Source: Hyphomicrobiales bacterium (GTDB lineage Bacteria; Pseudomonadota; Alphaproteobacteria; Rhizobiales; Beijerinckiaceae). Taken from it: a stretch of 64,000 nucleotides of DNA. Of this stretch, positions 44,133-52,916 are shown one piece after another. Below the pieces are notes generated by a model. That model was not told the origin of the DNA. It searched no databases and was given only the letters and a program-made list of their open reading frames with translations. The DNA lies in NCBI GenBank assembly GCA_900466745.1, contig UBNE01000018.1:62001-126000 (forward strand), read 5' to 3'. A program made the position numbers and the translations under genes. Each line of letters starts with the position of its first letter. Position 1 is the stretch's first letter.

Positions 44133-45860
44133 ATGGCTGCCACGAGCGCCAAGCCCAGCTTCGTCGAGCTCTACACCCCCAAGCTGCTGACCGTCCTGCG
44201 CGAGGGCTACGGCCCCGCAAGCCTCAAGGCCGACGCCATCGCCGGGCTGACTGTCGCCATCGTCGCCCTGCCGCTCTCCATGGCGATCGCCATCGCCTCG
44301 GGCGTCACGCCCGACAGAGGGCTCTACACCTCGATCGTCGGCGGCTTCATCGTTTCCGCGCTGGGCGGCAGCCGCTTCCAGATCGGCGGCCCGGCGGGCG
44401 CCTTCATTGTGTTGGTCGCGGCCTGCGTGGCCGCGCATGGGATCGACGGGCTGCTGCTCGCCACCTTCCTCTCCGGGCTGATGCTGGCGGCCGTCGGGCT
44501 GCTCGGGCTCGGCACCTTCATCAAATACATCCCCTATCCGGTCACGGTGGGCTTCACCGCGGGCATCGCCGTCATCATCTTCGCCAGCCAGATCAAGGAC
44601 CTGCTCGGGCTCACCCTGGCCCATGAGCCGGGCCCGCTGCTGCCGAAACTGCAGGCGCTCGTCGGAGCGCTGCCGACGGTCAGCCCTGCGGCGGTGCTGG
44701 TCACGGCCGTCACGATCGGGATCATCCTCGCCGTCCGCCGCCTCCGGCCGCACTGGCCCTCCTTCATCATCGGCGTGGCGGTCGCCTCGCTGGGAGCGGC
44801 GCTCGCCGGGGCCCCGGTCGAGACCATCGGGACGCGCTTCGGCGGCATTCCGCAGACCCTCCCCATGCCGCATCTGCCGGCCTTCTCCTGGGACAAGGCG
44901 GTCGCGGTCCTGCCCAACGCGCTCTCCTTCACGCTGCTCGGCAGCATCGAGAGCCTGCTTTCGGCGGTGGTGGCGGATTCGATGACCGGCCGGCGGCATC
45001 GCTCCAATTGCGAGCTGGTGGCGCAGGGGCTCGCCAACATGGCCTCGCCGCTGTTCGGCGGCATCTGCGTCACCGGCAACATCGCGCGCACCGCGACCAA
45101 TGTCCGCTCGGGCGCGCGCGGGCCGGTCTCGGGGATGCTGCACGCGGTCTTCCTGCTGCTGTTCATGCTGATCGCGGCGCCGCTCGCAGCCTTCATCCCG
45201 CTCGCGGCATTGGCCGGGGTGCTCGCGGTGGTGGCGTGGAACATGGCCGAGAAGCAGGAATTCGCGACGCTGATCCGTGCCTCGCGCGGCGATGCCGCGG
45301 TGCTGCTGCTGACCTTCCTGCTGGTGATCTTCGTCGATTTGACGACGGGCATCGTCGCCGGCTTCGTCGTCAGCGCGATGCTGTTCCTGCACCGCATCGC
45401 GCAGTCGGTGGCGATCGAGAACGGGCTGCCGATGCTCGACGAGGACAAGGCCGACGGCGTCAACGGCAACGGCCAGGGCCCCTACGATTCGAGGCCGGCG
45501 ACCGATCCCGACATGGTGGTGGTGCGGATCTCGGGCGCCTTCTTCTTCGGCGCGGCGGCGGCGGTGGGCGCGGCGCTCGACCGGATCGGCGAGGCGCCCA
45601 GGACCTATGTCGTCGACCTCTCGGCGGTCTCGCTGCTCGATTCGACCGGGGCCGCGACGCTGGAGGGCTTCGTGCGCAAGGCCGACAGGCAGGGTGCCGT
45701 CGTCCATATCGCCGGCGCGAAACGGGCGGTGCGGCGCACCTTGCTCGCCCACGGCATCAGGCGGCCGCGGGTGCGCTTCGCTGCGTCTGTGAACGATGCC
45801 GTCGCCGCCGGCCGCGGGGCGGGCAGCGGAGCGGGGCAGGCCGTGGCGGCCGCGCCGTAG
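44133..45860 (+). CDS. SulP family anion transporter with STAS domain
   Basis: A 575-residue inner-membrane transporter with a 12-14 helix SulP core. The sulfate-transporter signature lies in ALPLSMAIAIASGVTPDRGLY near residues 42-62. A C-terminal STAS domain (about 465-560) contains VDLSAVSLLDSTGAATLEGF. The substrate may be sulfate, bicarbonate or a dicarboxylate. I selected the ATG at 44133 because AAAGGAAAGG stands 7 nt upstream; longer in-frame starts lack this. Confidence 0.92.
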   Translation: MAATSAKPSFVELYTPKLLTVLREGYGPASLKADAIAGLTVAIVALPLSMAIAIASGVTPDRGLYTSIVGGFIVSALGGSRFQIGGPAGAFIVLVAACVAAHGIDGLLLATFLSGLMLAAVGLLGLGTFIKYIPYPVTVGFTAGIAVIIFASQIKDLLGLTLAHEPGPLLPKLQALVGALPTVSPAAVLVTAVTIGIILAVRRLRPHWPSFIIGVAVASLGAALAGAPVETIGTRFGGIPQTLPMPHLPAFSWDKAVAVLPNALSFTLLGSIESLLSAVVADSMTGRRHRSNCELVAQGLANMASPLFGGICVTGNIARTATNVRSGARGPVSGMLHAVFLLLFMLIAAPLAAFIPLAALAGVLAVVAWNMAEKQEFATLIRASRGDAAVLLLTFLLVIFVDLTTGIVAGFVVSAMLFLHRIAQSVAIENGLPMLDEDKADGVNGNGQGPYDSRPATDPDMVVVRISGAFFFGAAAAVGAALDRIGEAPRTYVVDLSAVSLLDSTGAATLEGFVRKADRQGAVVHIAGAKRAVRRTLLAHGIRRPRVRFAASVNDAVAAGRGAGSGAGQAVAAAP

Positions 45861-45881
45861 CGCCTGCCGCCTAAGGGCGGA

Positions 45882-46220
45882 TCAGCCCGGATAGCCGAAC
45901 TTCGCCCTGGTGGCGCGGAGCTGGCCGAGGGCGCCGGCCTCGTTGCCGGCCGAGCAGGCCGAGCGGGCCGAGGCGATCTCGGCGCTGACGCGGTCATGCA
46001 CGCTCCTGGTGGTGTGGCCGGTGGCGACGTCGTTGTCGATCACCGCCTGGAAGCGCTCGACCTCGCCGGAGCAGCCGGTGCCGCCCGGCATGCGGAAGGT
46101 GCTCGGCGTCACGCCCGGCGCCGCCTGTTCCGGCGGGGGCGCCGGGGGCGGTCCGCCGGCCGGCGTCTGGCAGGCGCCGAGGGCGAGGCTGGCGAAGGCA
46201 AGGAAGGGCAGCGCGCGCAT
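45882..46220 (-). CDS. Hypothetical lipoprotein
   Basis: A 112-residue protein with a lipobox (LALGAC, lipidated Cys at residue 17). A Pro-rich linker follows, then a helical domain with a conserved-looking Cys pair (GCSGEVERFQAVIDND and SACSAGNEAGAL). It resembles unnamed alphaproteobacterial outer-membrane lipoproteins. It converges on the SulP gene. Function is unknown. Confidence 0.75.
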   Translation of the reverse strand: MRALPFLAFASLALGACQTPAGGPPPAPPPEQAAPGVTPSTFRMPGGTGCSGEVERFQAVIDNDVATGHTTRSVHDRVSAEIASARSACSAGNEAGALGQLRATRAKFGYPG

Positions 46221-46290
46221 CGGTCTCTCCGGCGGATGGTGGCGCCGACCATCGCCGATTCTGCCGGGGCGCGCCAGCGCGGGCGCCGGC

Positions 46291-46941
46291 TCAGCCGCCG
46301 CGCAGGAAGAAGGTGGCCGCGAGCGTCATGGCGGCGGCGGCGCCGGCGGCGAGCCAGATCGCCGTGAGCCCGATCAGGCCGTGGACGGTGGCGCCGAGAT
46401 AGGCCCCGCCCATCAGGCCGAGCCAGAGCATGAAATGGCGCAGGAAGGCGCGCTTCGGCCCGCCGAGCATCGCCGCCGCGATGCGCTGCCCCATCTTGAC
46501 CAGCGTGCCGGTCATGTAGGTGAGGCCGATCGTGACCTCGCCGTCGCGCTGGAAGACGGCGTTCTCCGTGCCCATCGCCACGGCGAGCAGGCCGACGGCC
46601 GGCATCGTCTCGCCGCTCGTCTCCATCAGGGCGGCGAGGGCGAGCAGCACCGTCACCGTGGCCAGCACCGCCGGGGCGCGCTGCCGGCCGGCGGCGTGGC
46701 CGACGAGGGAGCCGGTCACGACCCCGCAGACGAAGAGCGCGATGATGCCGCCGGCGAGCGCGATCCCGCCGGCCTGTCCGCCCGCGAGCTCGATGCCGAG
46801 CCGCGTCGTGTTGCCGGTCATGAAGGAGACGAAGAAGCCGCCGAGCGTGATGAAGCCGAGAGCGTCGACATAGCCGGCAAGCGCCGAGAAACAGGCGGCG
46901 AGCGCGATCTCGCGCCTCTGGTAGCGCATCATGATGGACAT
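46291..46941 (-). CDS. DUF1275 (YoaK-like) membrane protein
   Basis: A 216-residue integral membrane protein with about six hydrophobic segments. The family markers are SALAGYVDALGFITLGGFFVS and FMTGNTTRLG near residues 19-50, and a YMTGTLVKMGQ repeat near 140. The DUF1275 family has no established function. The ATG at 46941 gives MSIMMRYQRREI. It is preceded by 70 nt of separation from the lipoprotein gene on the same strand. Confidence 0.88.
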   Translation of the reverse strand: MSIMMRYQRREIALAACFSALAGYVDALGFITLGGFFVSFMTGNTTRLGIELAGGQAGGIALAGGIIALFVCGVVTGSLVGHAAGRQRAPAVLATVTVLLALAALMETSGETMPAVGLLAVAMGTENAVFQRDGEVTIGLTYMTGTLVKMGQRIAAAMLGGPKRAFLRHFMLWLGLMGGAYLGATVHGLIGLTAIWLAAGAAAAMTLAATFFLRGG

Positions 46942-47048
46942 GGACCCCGGATAAGCGATCCGGTGCGGCGGCCGACCGAATCGACGCCTGCATATCATAA
47001 GCGCCGGACGAACTTCGCCGTGATCCGGTAACCGCATGCGACATATGC

Positions 47049-47077
47049 TTGCGCCGGGGCCCCCGTTTCGGTTACAC
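47049..47077 (+). promoter_or_regulatory. Candidate promoter of the leu leader and leuA
   Basis: TTGCGC at 47049-47054 and TTACAC at 47072-47077 are 17 nt apart. This would start transcription near 47085, about 20 nt before the leader ORF. Confidence 0.4.
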
Positions 47078-47104
47078 CCCGTCTCGCCGATTTGAGGAAC
47101 GCCC

Positions 47105-47236
47105 GTGGTTTCGACCGCCCGCCATGACCCGACGAAGGACTGCGCCGCCGCGCAGACCGTCGGCATGCGCGCTCGCGCCTTCCTCGCTCCGGCTTCCCGC
47201 TCGCTTCTCGGCCTCCTTCTCCTTAGCTGCCCCTGA
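47105..47236 (+). CDS. Leucine-rich leader peptide of leuA
   Basis: A 43-residue ORF starting with GTG at 47105 behind GAGGAA; an internal ATG at 47165 would give a 23-residue version. It ends SLLGLLLLSCP, and seven of the last 30 codons are leucine (CTC, CTT, CTC, CTC, CTT, CTC, CTT), four of them in a row. The stop codon sits at the base of a hairpin. Placed 113 nt before leuA, it has the form of a leucine attenuator leader. Confidence 0.7.
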   Translation: MVSTARHDPTKDCAAAQTVGMRARAFLAPASRSLLGLLLLSCP

Positions 47237-47271
47237 GGGCCGGCCGGGCATGCTGCCTGGGCGCTCAGGGG
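47230..47271 (+). promoter_or_regulatory. Hairpin following the leu leader peptide
   Basis: CCCCTGAG (47230-47237, covering the leader stop codon) pairs perfectly with CTCAGGGG (47264-47271). The enclosed GGCCGGCC and CCTGGGC segments can form alternative pairs. There is no T run, so a classical rho-independent terminator is not seen. Control could be through rho, an alternative fold, or access to the leuA start. The mechanism is inferred. Confidence 0.5.
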
Positions 47272-47349
47272 AGTGACGAGAACCGCCAAGCGAAACCCCG
47301 CGCCCGCTCCTGATCGACCGCAGCGGCGCGCCAGAGCCGGAAGACCATC

Positions 47350-48912
47350 ATGACCCATCCGAACCAGACCCGCTCCGCCAAGGAACGCGTGCTGATTTTC
47401 GACACTACCCTGCGCGACGGCGAGCAGTGCCCCGGCGCCACCATGAGCTTCGAGGAGAAGCTGGAGATCGCCGATGCGCTCGACGCCATGGGCGTCGACA
47501 TCATCGAGGCCGGCTTCCCGATCGCCTCGGAGGGCGATTTCGAGGCCGTTTCCGAGATCGCCCGGCGGATCGGGCGCGCCAGCGTGGCCGGCCTCGCCCG
47601 TGCCATCGGCGCCGACATCGCCCGGGCCGGCGAGGCGGTGCGCCATGCCGCCAGGCCGCGCATCCACACCTTCGTCTCGGTCTCGCCGATCCATCTCGAG
47701 CACCAGATGCGCAAGAGCCAGCAGGAGGTGCTGGACATCATCACCGCCACGGTGACGCAGGCGCGCAACCTGGTCGAGGACGTCGAATGGTCCGGCATGG
47801 ATTCGACGCGCACCCCGATCGACTATCTCTGCCGCGCGGTCGAGACCGCGATCAGGGCCGGCGCCACCACCATCAACCTGCCCGATACGGTCGGTTACGC
47901 CACGCCGGACGAGTACCGCGCCATGTTCAAGGCGGTGCGCGAGCGCGTGCCGAACGCCGACAAGGCGGTCTTCTCGGCGCATTGCCACAACGATCTGGGC
48001 TTGGCCGTCGCCAATTCGCTCGCCGCGCTGGAAGGCGGCGTCCGCCAGATCGAATGCACCATCAACGGCATCGGCGAGCGGGCCGGCAACGCCGCCCTGG
48101 AAGAGATCGTGATGGCGCTCAAGGTGCGCGGCGACGCGCTGCCCTACGAGACCGGGATCGACAGCACGCATCTGATGCGCGTCTCGAAGGCGGTCTCCAC
48201 CGCCTGCTCCTTCCCGGTGCAGTACAACAAGGCGATCGTCGGCCGGAACGCCTTCGCCCATGAGAGCGGCATCCACCAGGACGGCATGCTGAAGAACAAC
48301 ACCACCTACGAGATCATGACCCCGGCCTCGGTCGGCGTCACCAAGACCTCGCTGGTGATGGGCAAGCATTCCGGCCGCGCCGCCTTCCGCTCCAAGCTGA
48401 AGGAGATGGGCTACGAGCTGGGCGACAACCAGCTCGAGGACGCCTTCACCCGCTTCAAGGCGCTGGCCGACCGCAAGAAGCACGTCTACGACGAGGATAT
48501 CGAGGCGCTGGTCGACGACAACATCGCCACCGCCAACGACCGCATCAGGCTCGAATCGCTGACCGTGATCGCCGGCACGCGCGGGCCGCAGCGGGCGACG
48601 ATGAAGCTCGATGTCGATGGGCGCTCGGTCACCGAGGAGGCCGAGGGCAACGGCCCGATCGACGCGGTCTTCAACGCCATCGCCGCGATCGTCCCGCACG
48701 AGGCGCGGCTGGAGTTCTACGACGTCCACGCCGTCACCGAGGGCACCGATGCCCAGGCAGAGGTCACTGTCAGGATCGCGCGCGACGGCGCCTCCGTGAC
48801 CGGGCGCGGCGCCGATCCGGACACGCTCGTCGCTTCCGCCAAGGCCTATCTGTCGGCCCTCAACAAGCTGATGGCGCGGGGCGGGCGGCTGCACGCGCAA
48901 GCGGCGGAGTAG
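47350..48912 (+). CDS. leuA: 2-isopropylmalate synthase
   Basis: First committed step of leucine synthesis: condenses 3-methyl-2-oxobutanoate and acetyl-CoA. The 520-residue protein has the HMG-CoA-lyase-like TIM barrel with FDTTLRDGEQCPG (residues 17-29), metal ligands in SAHCHNDLGLA, and the GESGIHQDG-type loop as HESGIHQDGML. A C-terminal LeuA allosteric domain (about 400-515) mediates leucine feedback. Length matches the common bacterial type. Confidence 0.97.
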   Translation: MTHPNQTRSAKERVLIFDTTLRDGEQCPGATMSFEEKLEIADALDAMGVDIIEAGFPIASEGDFEAVSEIARRIGRASVAGLARAIGADIARAGEAVRHAARPRIHTFVSVSPIHLEHQMRKSQQEVLDIITATVTQARNLVEDVEWSGMDSTRTPIDYLCRAVETAIRAGATTINLPDTVGYATPDEYRAMFKAVRERVPNADKAVFSAHCHNDLGLAVANSLAALEGGVRQIECTINGIGERAGNAALEEIVMALKVRGDALPYETGIDSTHLMRVSKAVSTACSFPVQYNKAIVGRNAFAHESGIHQDGMLKNNTTYEIMTPASVGVTKTSLVMGKHSGRAAFRSKLKEMGYELGDNQLEDAFTRFKALADRKKHVYDEDIEALVDDNIATANDRIRLESLTVIAGTRGPQRATMKLDVDGRSVTEEAEGNGPIDAVFNAIAAIVPHEARLEFYDVHAVTEGTDAQAEVTVRIARDGASVTGRGADPDTLVASAKAYLSALNKLMARGGRLHAQAAE

Positions 48913-48920
48913 GGAAAGCG

Positions 48921-49085
48921 CGTCATCCCGTGCGCGCTGCAGCGTGAAACGCTGCGGCGCAGACACGGGACCGCGTGACGACTTGGGCCTCCCTGTCGCA
49001 CGGCCTCCGTTAAAGCACCTCTTCCTGGGTACGGTCCCGTGTCTGCGCAGCGGCATTTCATGCCGCTGCGCAGACACGGGATGAC
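48921..49085. repeat. Intergenic inverted repeat after leuA
   Basis: CGTCATCCCGTG at 48921-48932 is mirrored by CACGGGATGAC at the right end. Inner arms GCGCAGACACGGGACCG and CGGTCCCGTGTCTGCGC are a perfect 17-bp pair, and a further GCGCAG/CTGCGC hairpin occurs near 49046-49072. It is a 165-bp palindromic element with no coding signal, between leuA and the permease gene. Confidence 0.85.
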
Positions 49086-49197
49086 ACCACCTGATTCCGG
49101 TGGATGACGCCGGCGCGATCTGGCGCCGGCCCCGATCTTGCCTTCATCTGCTCTTCCGGTGCGGTCGCTCCTCCGGCGACCCTGGGGAGCGGTGGCG

Positions 49198-50469
49198 ATG
49201 GGCTATTTTCCGAACTGGACCTTGAAGACGACCGGCGACGTGCTGCCGGACGAGCGGCTCCCGGCGGGACAGACGATCGTCGCCGGCCTCCAGCATGTCG
49301 TCGCCATGTTCGGCTCGACCGTGCTGGCGCCGGTGCTGATGGGCTTCGATCCCAATGTCGCGATCTTCTTCTCGGGCATCGCGACGCTGCTGTTCTTCGT
49401 TATCACCCGCGGGCAGTTGCCGAGCTATCTCGGCTCGTCCTTCGCCTTCATCGGCGTCGTCATCGCGGCGACGGGCTATGCCGGCTCGGGTCCCAACGCC
49501 AACATCGCCGTGGCGCTCGGGGGCATCATCGCCTGCGGCGCCGTCTATGCGCTGATCGGCCTGATCGTTCAGGCGGTCGGCACGCGCTGGATCGAGGCGC
49601 TTCTGCCGCCGGTGGTGACCGGCGCCGTCGTCGCCGCCATCGGCCTCAACCTGACCGCGGTCGCGATCAACATGATCGCGGCCAGCCCCTACACCAAATG
49701 GATCGCGCTCTTCACCGTGGTCGCGGTGGCGCTGGTCGCCGTCTACGGGCGCGGCCTGCCGCAGCGCCTGCCGGTGCTGATCGGCGGGCTTGCGGCCTAT
49801 GTGCTCTATGCGCTGACGGCGTCGCGCTTCGGGGCGCCGACCATCGATTTCGGCAAGATCGGCGCCGCCGCCTGGTTCGGCCTGCCGCAGTTCGTGGCGC
49901 CGGTCTTCGAGATGAAGGCGATCACCCTGATCGTGCCGGTCGCGATCATCCTGGTCGCGGAGAATCTCGGGCACATCAAGGGCATCTCGGTGATGACCGG
50001 GCGCAATTTCGACCATCTGATCGGCCGCGGCTTCTTCGCCGACGGCCTCGGCACGATGATCGCCGGCGCGGGCGGCGGCACCGGCGTCACCACCTATGCC
50101 GAGAACATGGGCGTGATGGCGGTGACGCGGGTCTATTCGACGCTGGTCTTCGTCGCCGCCGGCATCATCGCCATCCTGCTCGGCTTCTCGCCGAAATTCG
50201 GTGCGGTGATCGGGACGATTCCGGTGGCGGTGCTGGGCGGGCTCGCCGTCGTGGTCTTCGGCCTCATCGCCGCCACCGCCGGCCGGATCTGGGTGGAGAA
50301 CAAGGTCGACTTCTCGCAGCCCAAGAACCTGATCACCGTGGCGACGGCCCTGATTCTCGGCGCCGGCGACCTGAAGCTGCCGATCTTCGGCTACGAGCTC
50401 GGCGGCATCGGCACCGCGACCTTCGGCGCCATCGCGCTCTATCACCTGCTGAACCGCCGCACGGCGTGA
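49198..50469 (+). CDS. NCS2 nucleobase:cation symporter (uracil/xanthine permease)
   Basis: A 423-residue membrane transporter with about 14 helices. Substrate-binding motifs include AVALVAVYGRGLPQRLPV and VAENLGHIKGISVMTGRN near residue 262, with the ion/substrate-site Glu in VAENLG, and GGGTGVTTYAENMGVMAVTRVYS. These match the UraA/PyrP branch, which favours uracil. GGGGAGCGG precedes the ATG at 49198. The purine (urate) cluster lies 7-8 kb downstream but is not adjacent. Confidence 0.92.
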   Translation: MGYFPNWTLKTTGDVLPDERLPAGQTIVAGLQHVVAMFGSTVLAPVLMGFDPNVAIFFSGIATLLFFVITRGQLPSYLGSSFAFIGVVIAATGYAGSGPNANIAVALGGIIACGAVYALIGLIVQAVGTRWIEALLPPVVTGAVVAAIGLNLTAVAINMIAASPYTKWIALFTVVAVALVAVYGRGLPQRLPVLIGGLAAYVLYALTASRFGAPTIDFGKIGAAAWFGLPQFVAPVFEMKAITLIVPVAIILVAENLGHIKGISVMTGRNFDHLIGRGFFADGLGTMIAGAGGGTGVTTYAENMGVMAVTRVYSTLVFVAAGIIAILLGFSPKFGAVIGTIPVAVLGGLAVVVFGLIAATAGRIWVENKVDFSQPKNLITVATALILGAGDLKLPIFGYELGGIGTATFGAIALYHLLNRRTA

Positions 50470-50477
50470 CGATTCAC

Positions 50478-50524
50478 AGCCATCGCAGCGCGTCCCGACG
50501 GGCGCGTTGCGATGGCTTCTTTCC
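50478..50524 (+). terminator. Terminator after the NCS2 permease gene
   Basis: AGCCATCGCA (50478-50487) pairs with TGCGATGGCT (50508-50517); the inner GCGCG/CGCGT can extend the stem. TTCTTT follows directly. Confidence 0.75.
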
Positions 50525-50709
50525 GCTTTCGCACCGGATTCCGCGAAAAGCGGCTGCCACTTTGGGGTCGGCCGCGAGGGCCTGCGGAAGAAATCCGGCG
50601 GGCCTGCAAAATTTCTGTCATGGATGGGTGGACAGGGCGGGGGGCCTTTGCTACACGCCCCCTGCCTGACGCGGCCGACGCCGCCGACCGGCGACGCTTC
50701 GTGGCGTAT

Positions 50710-50785
<76 letters not shown>

Positions 50786-50863
50786 CGATTTCCTTCCGAC
50801 ATCGCTGAAATCGACGGGCTGCGCGAGCGGCCGGACCGAAGGCGCGGCCGCCCACGCCTCGCG

Positions 50864-51193
50864 TCACCGCGCGGCCGCGAAAGCCGCGATGATGCCCGAA
50901 ACGGTGTTGATCAGCACGAACTGGTTGTCGACGCGGACCCAGCGCTGGCCGGGTCCCGGCGCCCGCAGGTGATAGCGGTGATAGTCGCCGACATAGTTGC
51001 GGCGATACTGCGAGGGCAGGGCGTGGCCACGCGACCAGCGATGCTTCTGCGGGGCGAAGTGCTTCTTGGCGACGCCGTGCTTCTGCGCATGAACCGGGCC
51101 GCGATTGGGGCCGTGATAAGGTTGAGCTAAAGAAATGGTCGGCACTGCAAGAAGAGAGAGGCCGATAATGCCGGCGGATAGAAATTTATTCAT
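50864..51193 (-). CDS. Secreted RcnB-like basic protein
   Basis: A 109-residue protein with a signal peptide (cleavage near SLAQ, residue 23). A His/Lys/Arg-rich linker follows, then a C-terminal domain YHRYHLRAPGPGQRWVRVDNQFVLIN resembling the RcnB (nickel/cobalt homeostasis) family, ending in a hydrophobic stretch IIAAFAAAR. Metal or envelope-stress roles are family speculation. It is transcribed towards the tRNA gene. The reading frame uses an ATG at 51193 behind a purine-rich GGAGT-type site. Confidence 0.78.
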   Translation of the reverse strand: MNKFLSAGIIGLSLLAVPTISLAQPYHGPNRGPVHAQKHGVAKKHFAPQKHRWSRGHALPSQYRRNYVGDYHRYHLRAPGPGQRWVRVDNQFVLINTVSGIIAAFAAAR

Positions 51194-51446
51194 GTGGAAA
51201 CTCCTTTCGTCTTGATGCAGTCATCATGGCGTCCGGAACTTAAACGATAGATGAACGCTCGGATTAAATCCCTGTAATGTCTCTGTAATTTACCAATTCG
51301 GTGCTCTCTTCGATTTCTTGTCTGGTTCCCGGTTTCCTGGCGGCGGCGCCGGTGCCGCGACCTGCTCGCGGTCGGGAGAGGTGCTGGACCGGGCCGCGGT
51401 TTCGGGTTCTTCTGCTCCGCGGATTCCGGTCGGGCGGAGCGATGCC

Positions 51447-51902
51447 TTGGATGTTGAACTGCTTCTGCGCCTGATCGTGGGGCTGGCCGCCGGCATCGCT
51501 GTCGGCTGGCAGCGGACCCTGCGCCACAAGAGCGCCGGCATCCGCACCTTCGGCCTCGTCGGGCTCGGGACGGCGACGGCGGCCTGCCTGTTCAACGAGA
51601 CGCTGCACCCGGATGCGGCGAGCCGCGTCGTACAGGGCGTCCTGACCGGGATCGGCTTCCTCGGTGCGGGGCTGATCGTGCGGCGGCAGAGCGATTTCAT
51701 GCCCCATGGCCTGACGACGGCCGCGGCGGTCTGGGTGGCGGGGGCGCTGGGCTGCGCCGCCGGCCTCGGTCATTGGGCGGTGGTGGCCGTGGCGACGATC
51801 CTGGCCATCGGCCTGCTGACGCTCGACCATTCGCTCGAACACTGGCTGCAGCGGCACTATCCGCATCACCGGGATGCCGACGGAGAGGACGAGCGCGGAT
51901 AG
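51447..51902 (+). CDS. MgtC/SapB family membrane protein
   Basis: A 151-residue protein with four or five membrane helices. Family motifs are WQRTLRHKSAGIRTFGLVGLG (residues 21-41) and GIGFLGAGLIVRRQ. MgtC relatives act in growth at low magnesium and interact with the F-type ATP synthase. The start is uncertain: TTG at 51447 has GGAGCG upstream, and the frame is open up to 51318, which would add 43 unrelated residues. Confidence 0.85.
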   Translation: MDVELLLRLIVGLAAGIAVGWQRTLRHKSAGIRTFGLVGLGTATAACLFNETLHPDAASRVVQGVLTGIGFLGAGLIVRRQSDFMPHGLTTAAAVWVAGALGCAAGLGHWAVVAVATILAIGLLTLDHSLEHWLQRHYPHHRDADGEDERG

Positions 51903-51930
51903 CCCATGCTGATTTCAGGCGGAAACAGGC

Positions 51931-51962
51931 CGTCATCCCGGTCCTGACGCGGGACCGGCGCA
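51931..51962. repeat. Short hairpin-forming fragment of a CGTCATCCCG-type repeat
   Basis: CGTCATCCCGGTCCTGACGC is followed by GGGACCGG; CCGGTCC pairs with GGACCGG. It resembles the start of the longer intergenic repeats in this window but lacks the matching far end, so it may be a remnant. Confidence 0.4.
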
Positions 51963-52022
51963 ACGCCCGCGGCGAACCTTCGGCGGCGTGCGGCGTTGCT
52001 TGCGCAGGAGGTTCAGCCACTC

Positions 52023-52280
52023 ATGAGATTTGCTGCGGACGAACGGCGTGCAGGCCCCGGCAACGTGCCGGCCATTCCCGATCCCCCGCCCGAGGCGCCG
52101 CCGCTGACGCCCGGCGAGGTGCCGCCGGCACCTCCCGTCGAAGCCCCGCCGGAGCCGGAGCCGCCGGGCATCCCGAGCGAGCCGCCGCCGGAACTGCCCC
52201 CCGATGCGCCGCCGGAGGCGCCTCCGGCCACGCCGGTCGACCTGCCCCCGGGGCGCGATCCGCGCGAGCCGCAGGAATGA
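52023..52280 (+). CDS. Hypothetical proline-rich small protein
   Basis: An 85-residue protein with about 45 percent Pro after residue 16, in PPE/PPA repeats, acidic overall and without predicted structure. AGGAGG lies 12 nt before the ATG. There is no signal peptide. It could be a linker-like secreted or surface protein, or a spurious ORF kept open by GC bias. The strong ribosome binding site is the only positive evidence. Confidence 0.45.
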   Translation: MRFAADERRAGPGNVPAIPDPPPEAPPLTPGEVPPAPPVEAPPEPEPPGIPSEPPPELPPDAPPEAPPATPVDLPPGRDPREPQE

Positions 52281-52301
52281 GCGGGCGGGGCCTGCGGGCG
52301 C

Positions 52302-52901
52302 TCAGAAGACGTAGCCGAGGCGCAGGCCGTAATTGGTGATGCCGGGATTGCTGCGGCAGAGGCCGGCATTCGACATGTGCTCGACCGTCGCCATCACGCT
52401 CCAGTTCTGGCTGATGCGATAGCCGAGCGAGGCGGATTCGCGGAACAGCGGCGAGCAGCCGAGCGCGATCCTGTCCAGAGGGACGATGCGGCCGGTCTTG
52501 CCGTTATGGAAGCCTGCGCCGGCGCTGACCTCGGCAAAAAGTTTGTCGGTGAAATCGTAGGTCCAGGTGAAGCCGGCATAGACGGCGCTGGTGTCGCCCG
52601 CGGTGTTGAGCGTCGTGCCGAGATGGATCCGGGGCACGAGGAAGGCCATCGCCGGATCGGCCGGCTGGAACGGCTTGGCGAACAGGATCTCGAGATTGAC
52701 GTCGGCGCTGCCGCTTTCGCGTGCGGCGGGGTTATGCGCAAGGACGCCGCCGCGCAGCTCCGAGATCAGGCCGACGCCGACGGCAGGGGGCGCATAGGCC
52801 AGGGGAACGGTGAGATCGGCGGCGCTGGCCTCGCAGGCGAGGAGGGCGAGGGCGGCCAGGAACAGGGCGCCCATCAGAGGCAACTGCAAAGACCGCATCA
52901 A
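52302..52901 (-). CDS. PagL-like lipid A 3-O-deacylase (acyloxyacyl hydrolase family)
   Basis: A 199-residue outer-membrane beta-barrel protein: signal peptide to about residue 27, then alternating strands and a C-terminus ending with an aromatic residue (LRLGYVF), as outer-membrane barrels do. The EHMSNAGLC segment (about 175-183) matches the HxSN active-site pattern of PagL, where His and Ser belong to the catalytic triad. It would remove the 3-O acyl chain of lipid A. The ATG pair at 52901/52898 lies beside a perfect palindrome upstream. Confidence 0.78.
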   Translation of the reverse strand: MMRSLQLPLMGALFLAALALLACEASAADLTVPLAYAPPAVGVGLISELRGGVLAHNPAARESGSADVNLEILFAKPFQPADPAMAFLVPRIHLGTTLNTAGDTSAVYAGFTWTYDFTDKLFAEVSAGAGFHNGKTGRIVPLDRIALGCSPLFRESASLGYRISQNWSVMATVEHMSNAGLCRSNPGITNYGLRLGYVF

Positions 52902-52916
52902 CCGAATCCCCGCTGT

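Noticed and set aside
47049..47276. 75-codon frame over the leuA leader
   Set aside because: A different frame holds the leader peptide, with the leucine run and a good ribosome binding site; this frame is Arg/Pro-rich noise.
46291..49077. Minus-strand frame of 928 codons spanning DUF1275 and the leuA region
   Set aside because: Only the DUF1275 part (to 46941) is a gene. The remainder is antisense to leuA and its leader.
50519..50575. GGATTCCGCGAAAAGCGG stretch as a promoter or gene start for the tRNA
   Set aside because: It resembles a common Rhizobiales intergenic repeat sequence and has no clear -35/-10 spacing relative to the tRNA.
51318..51446. N-terminal extension of MgtC
   Set aside because: The extra 43 residues are Gly/Ser/Pro-rich and not membrane-like. 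The family normally starts near the first helix, so I used 51447.
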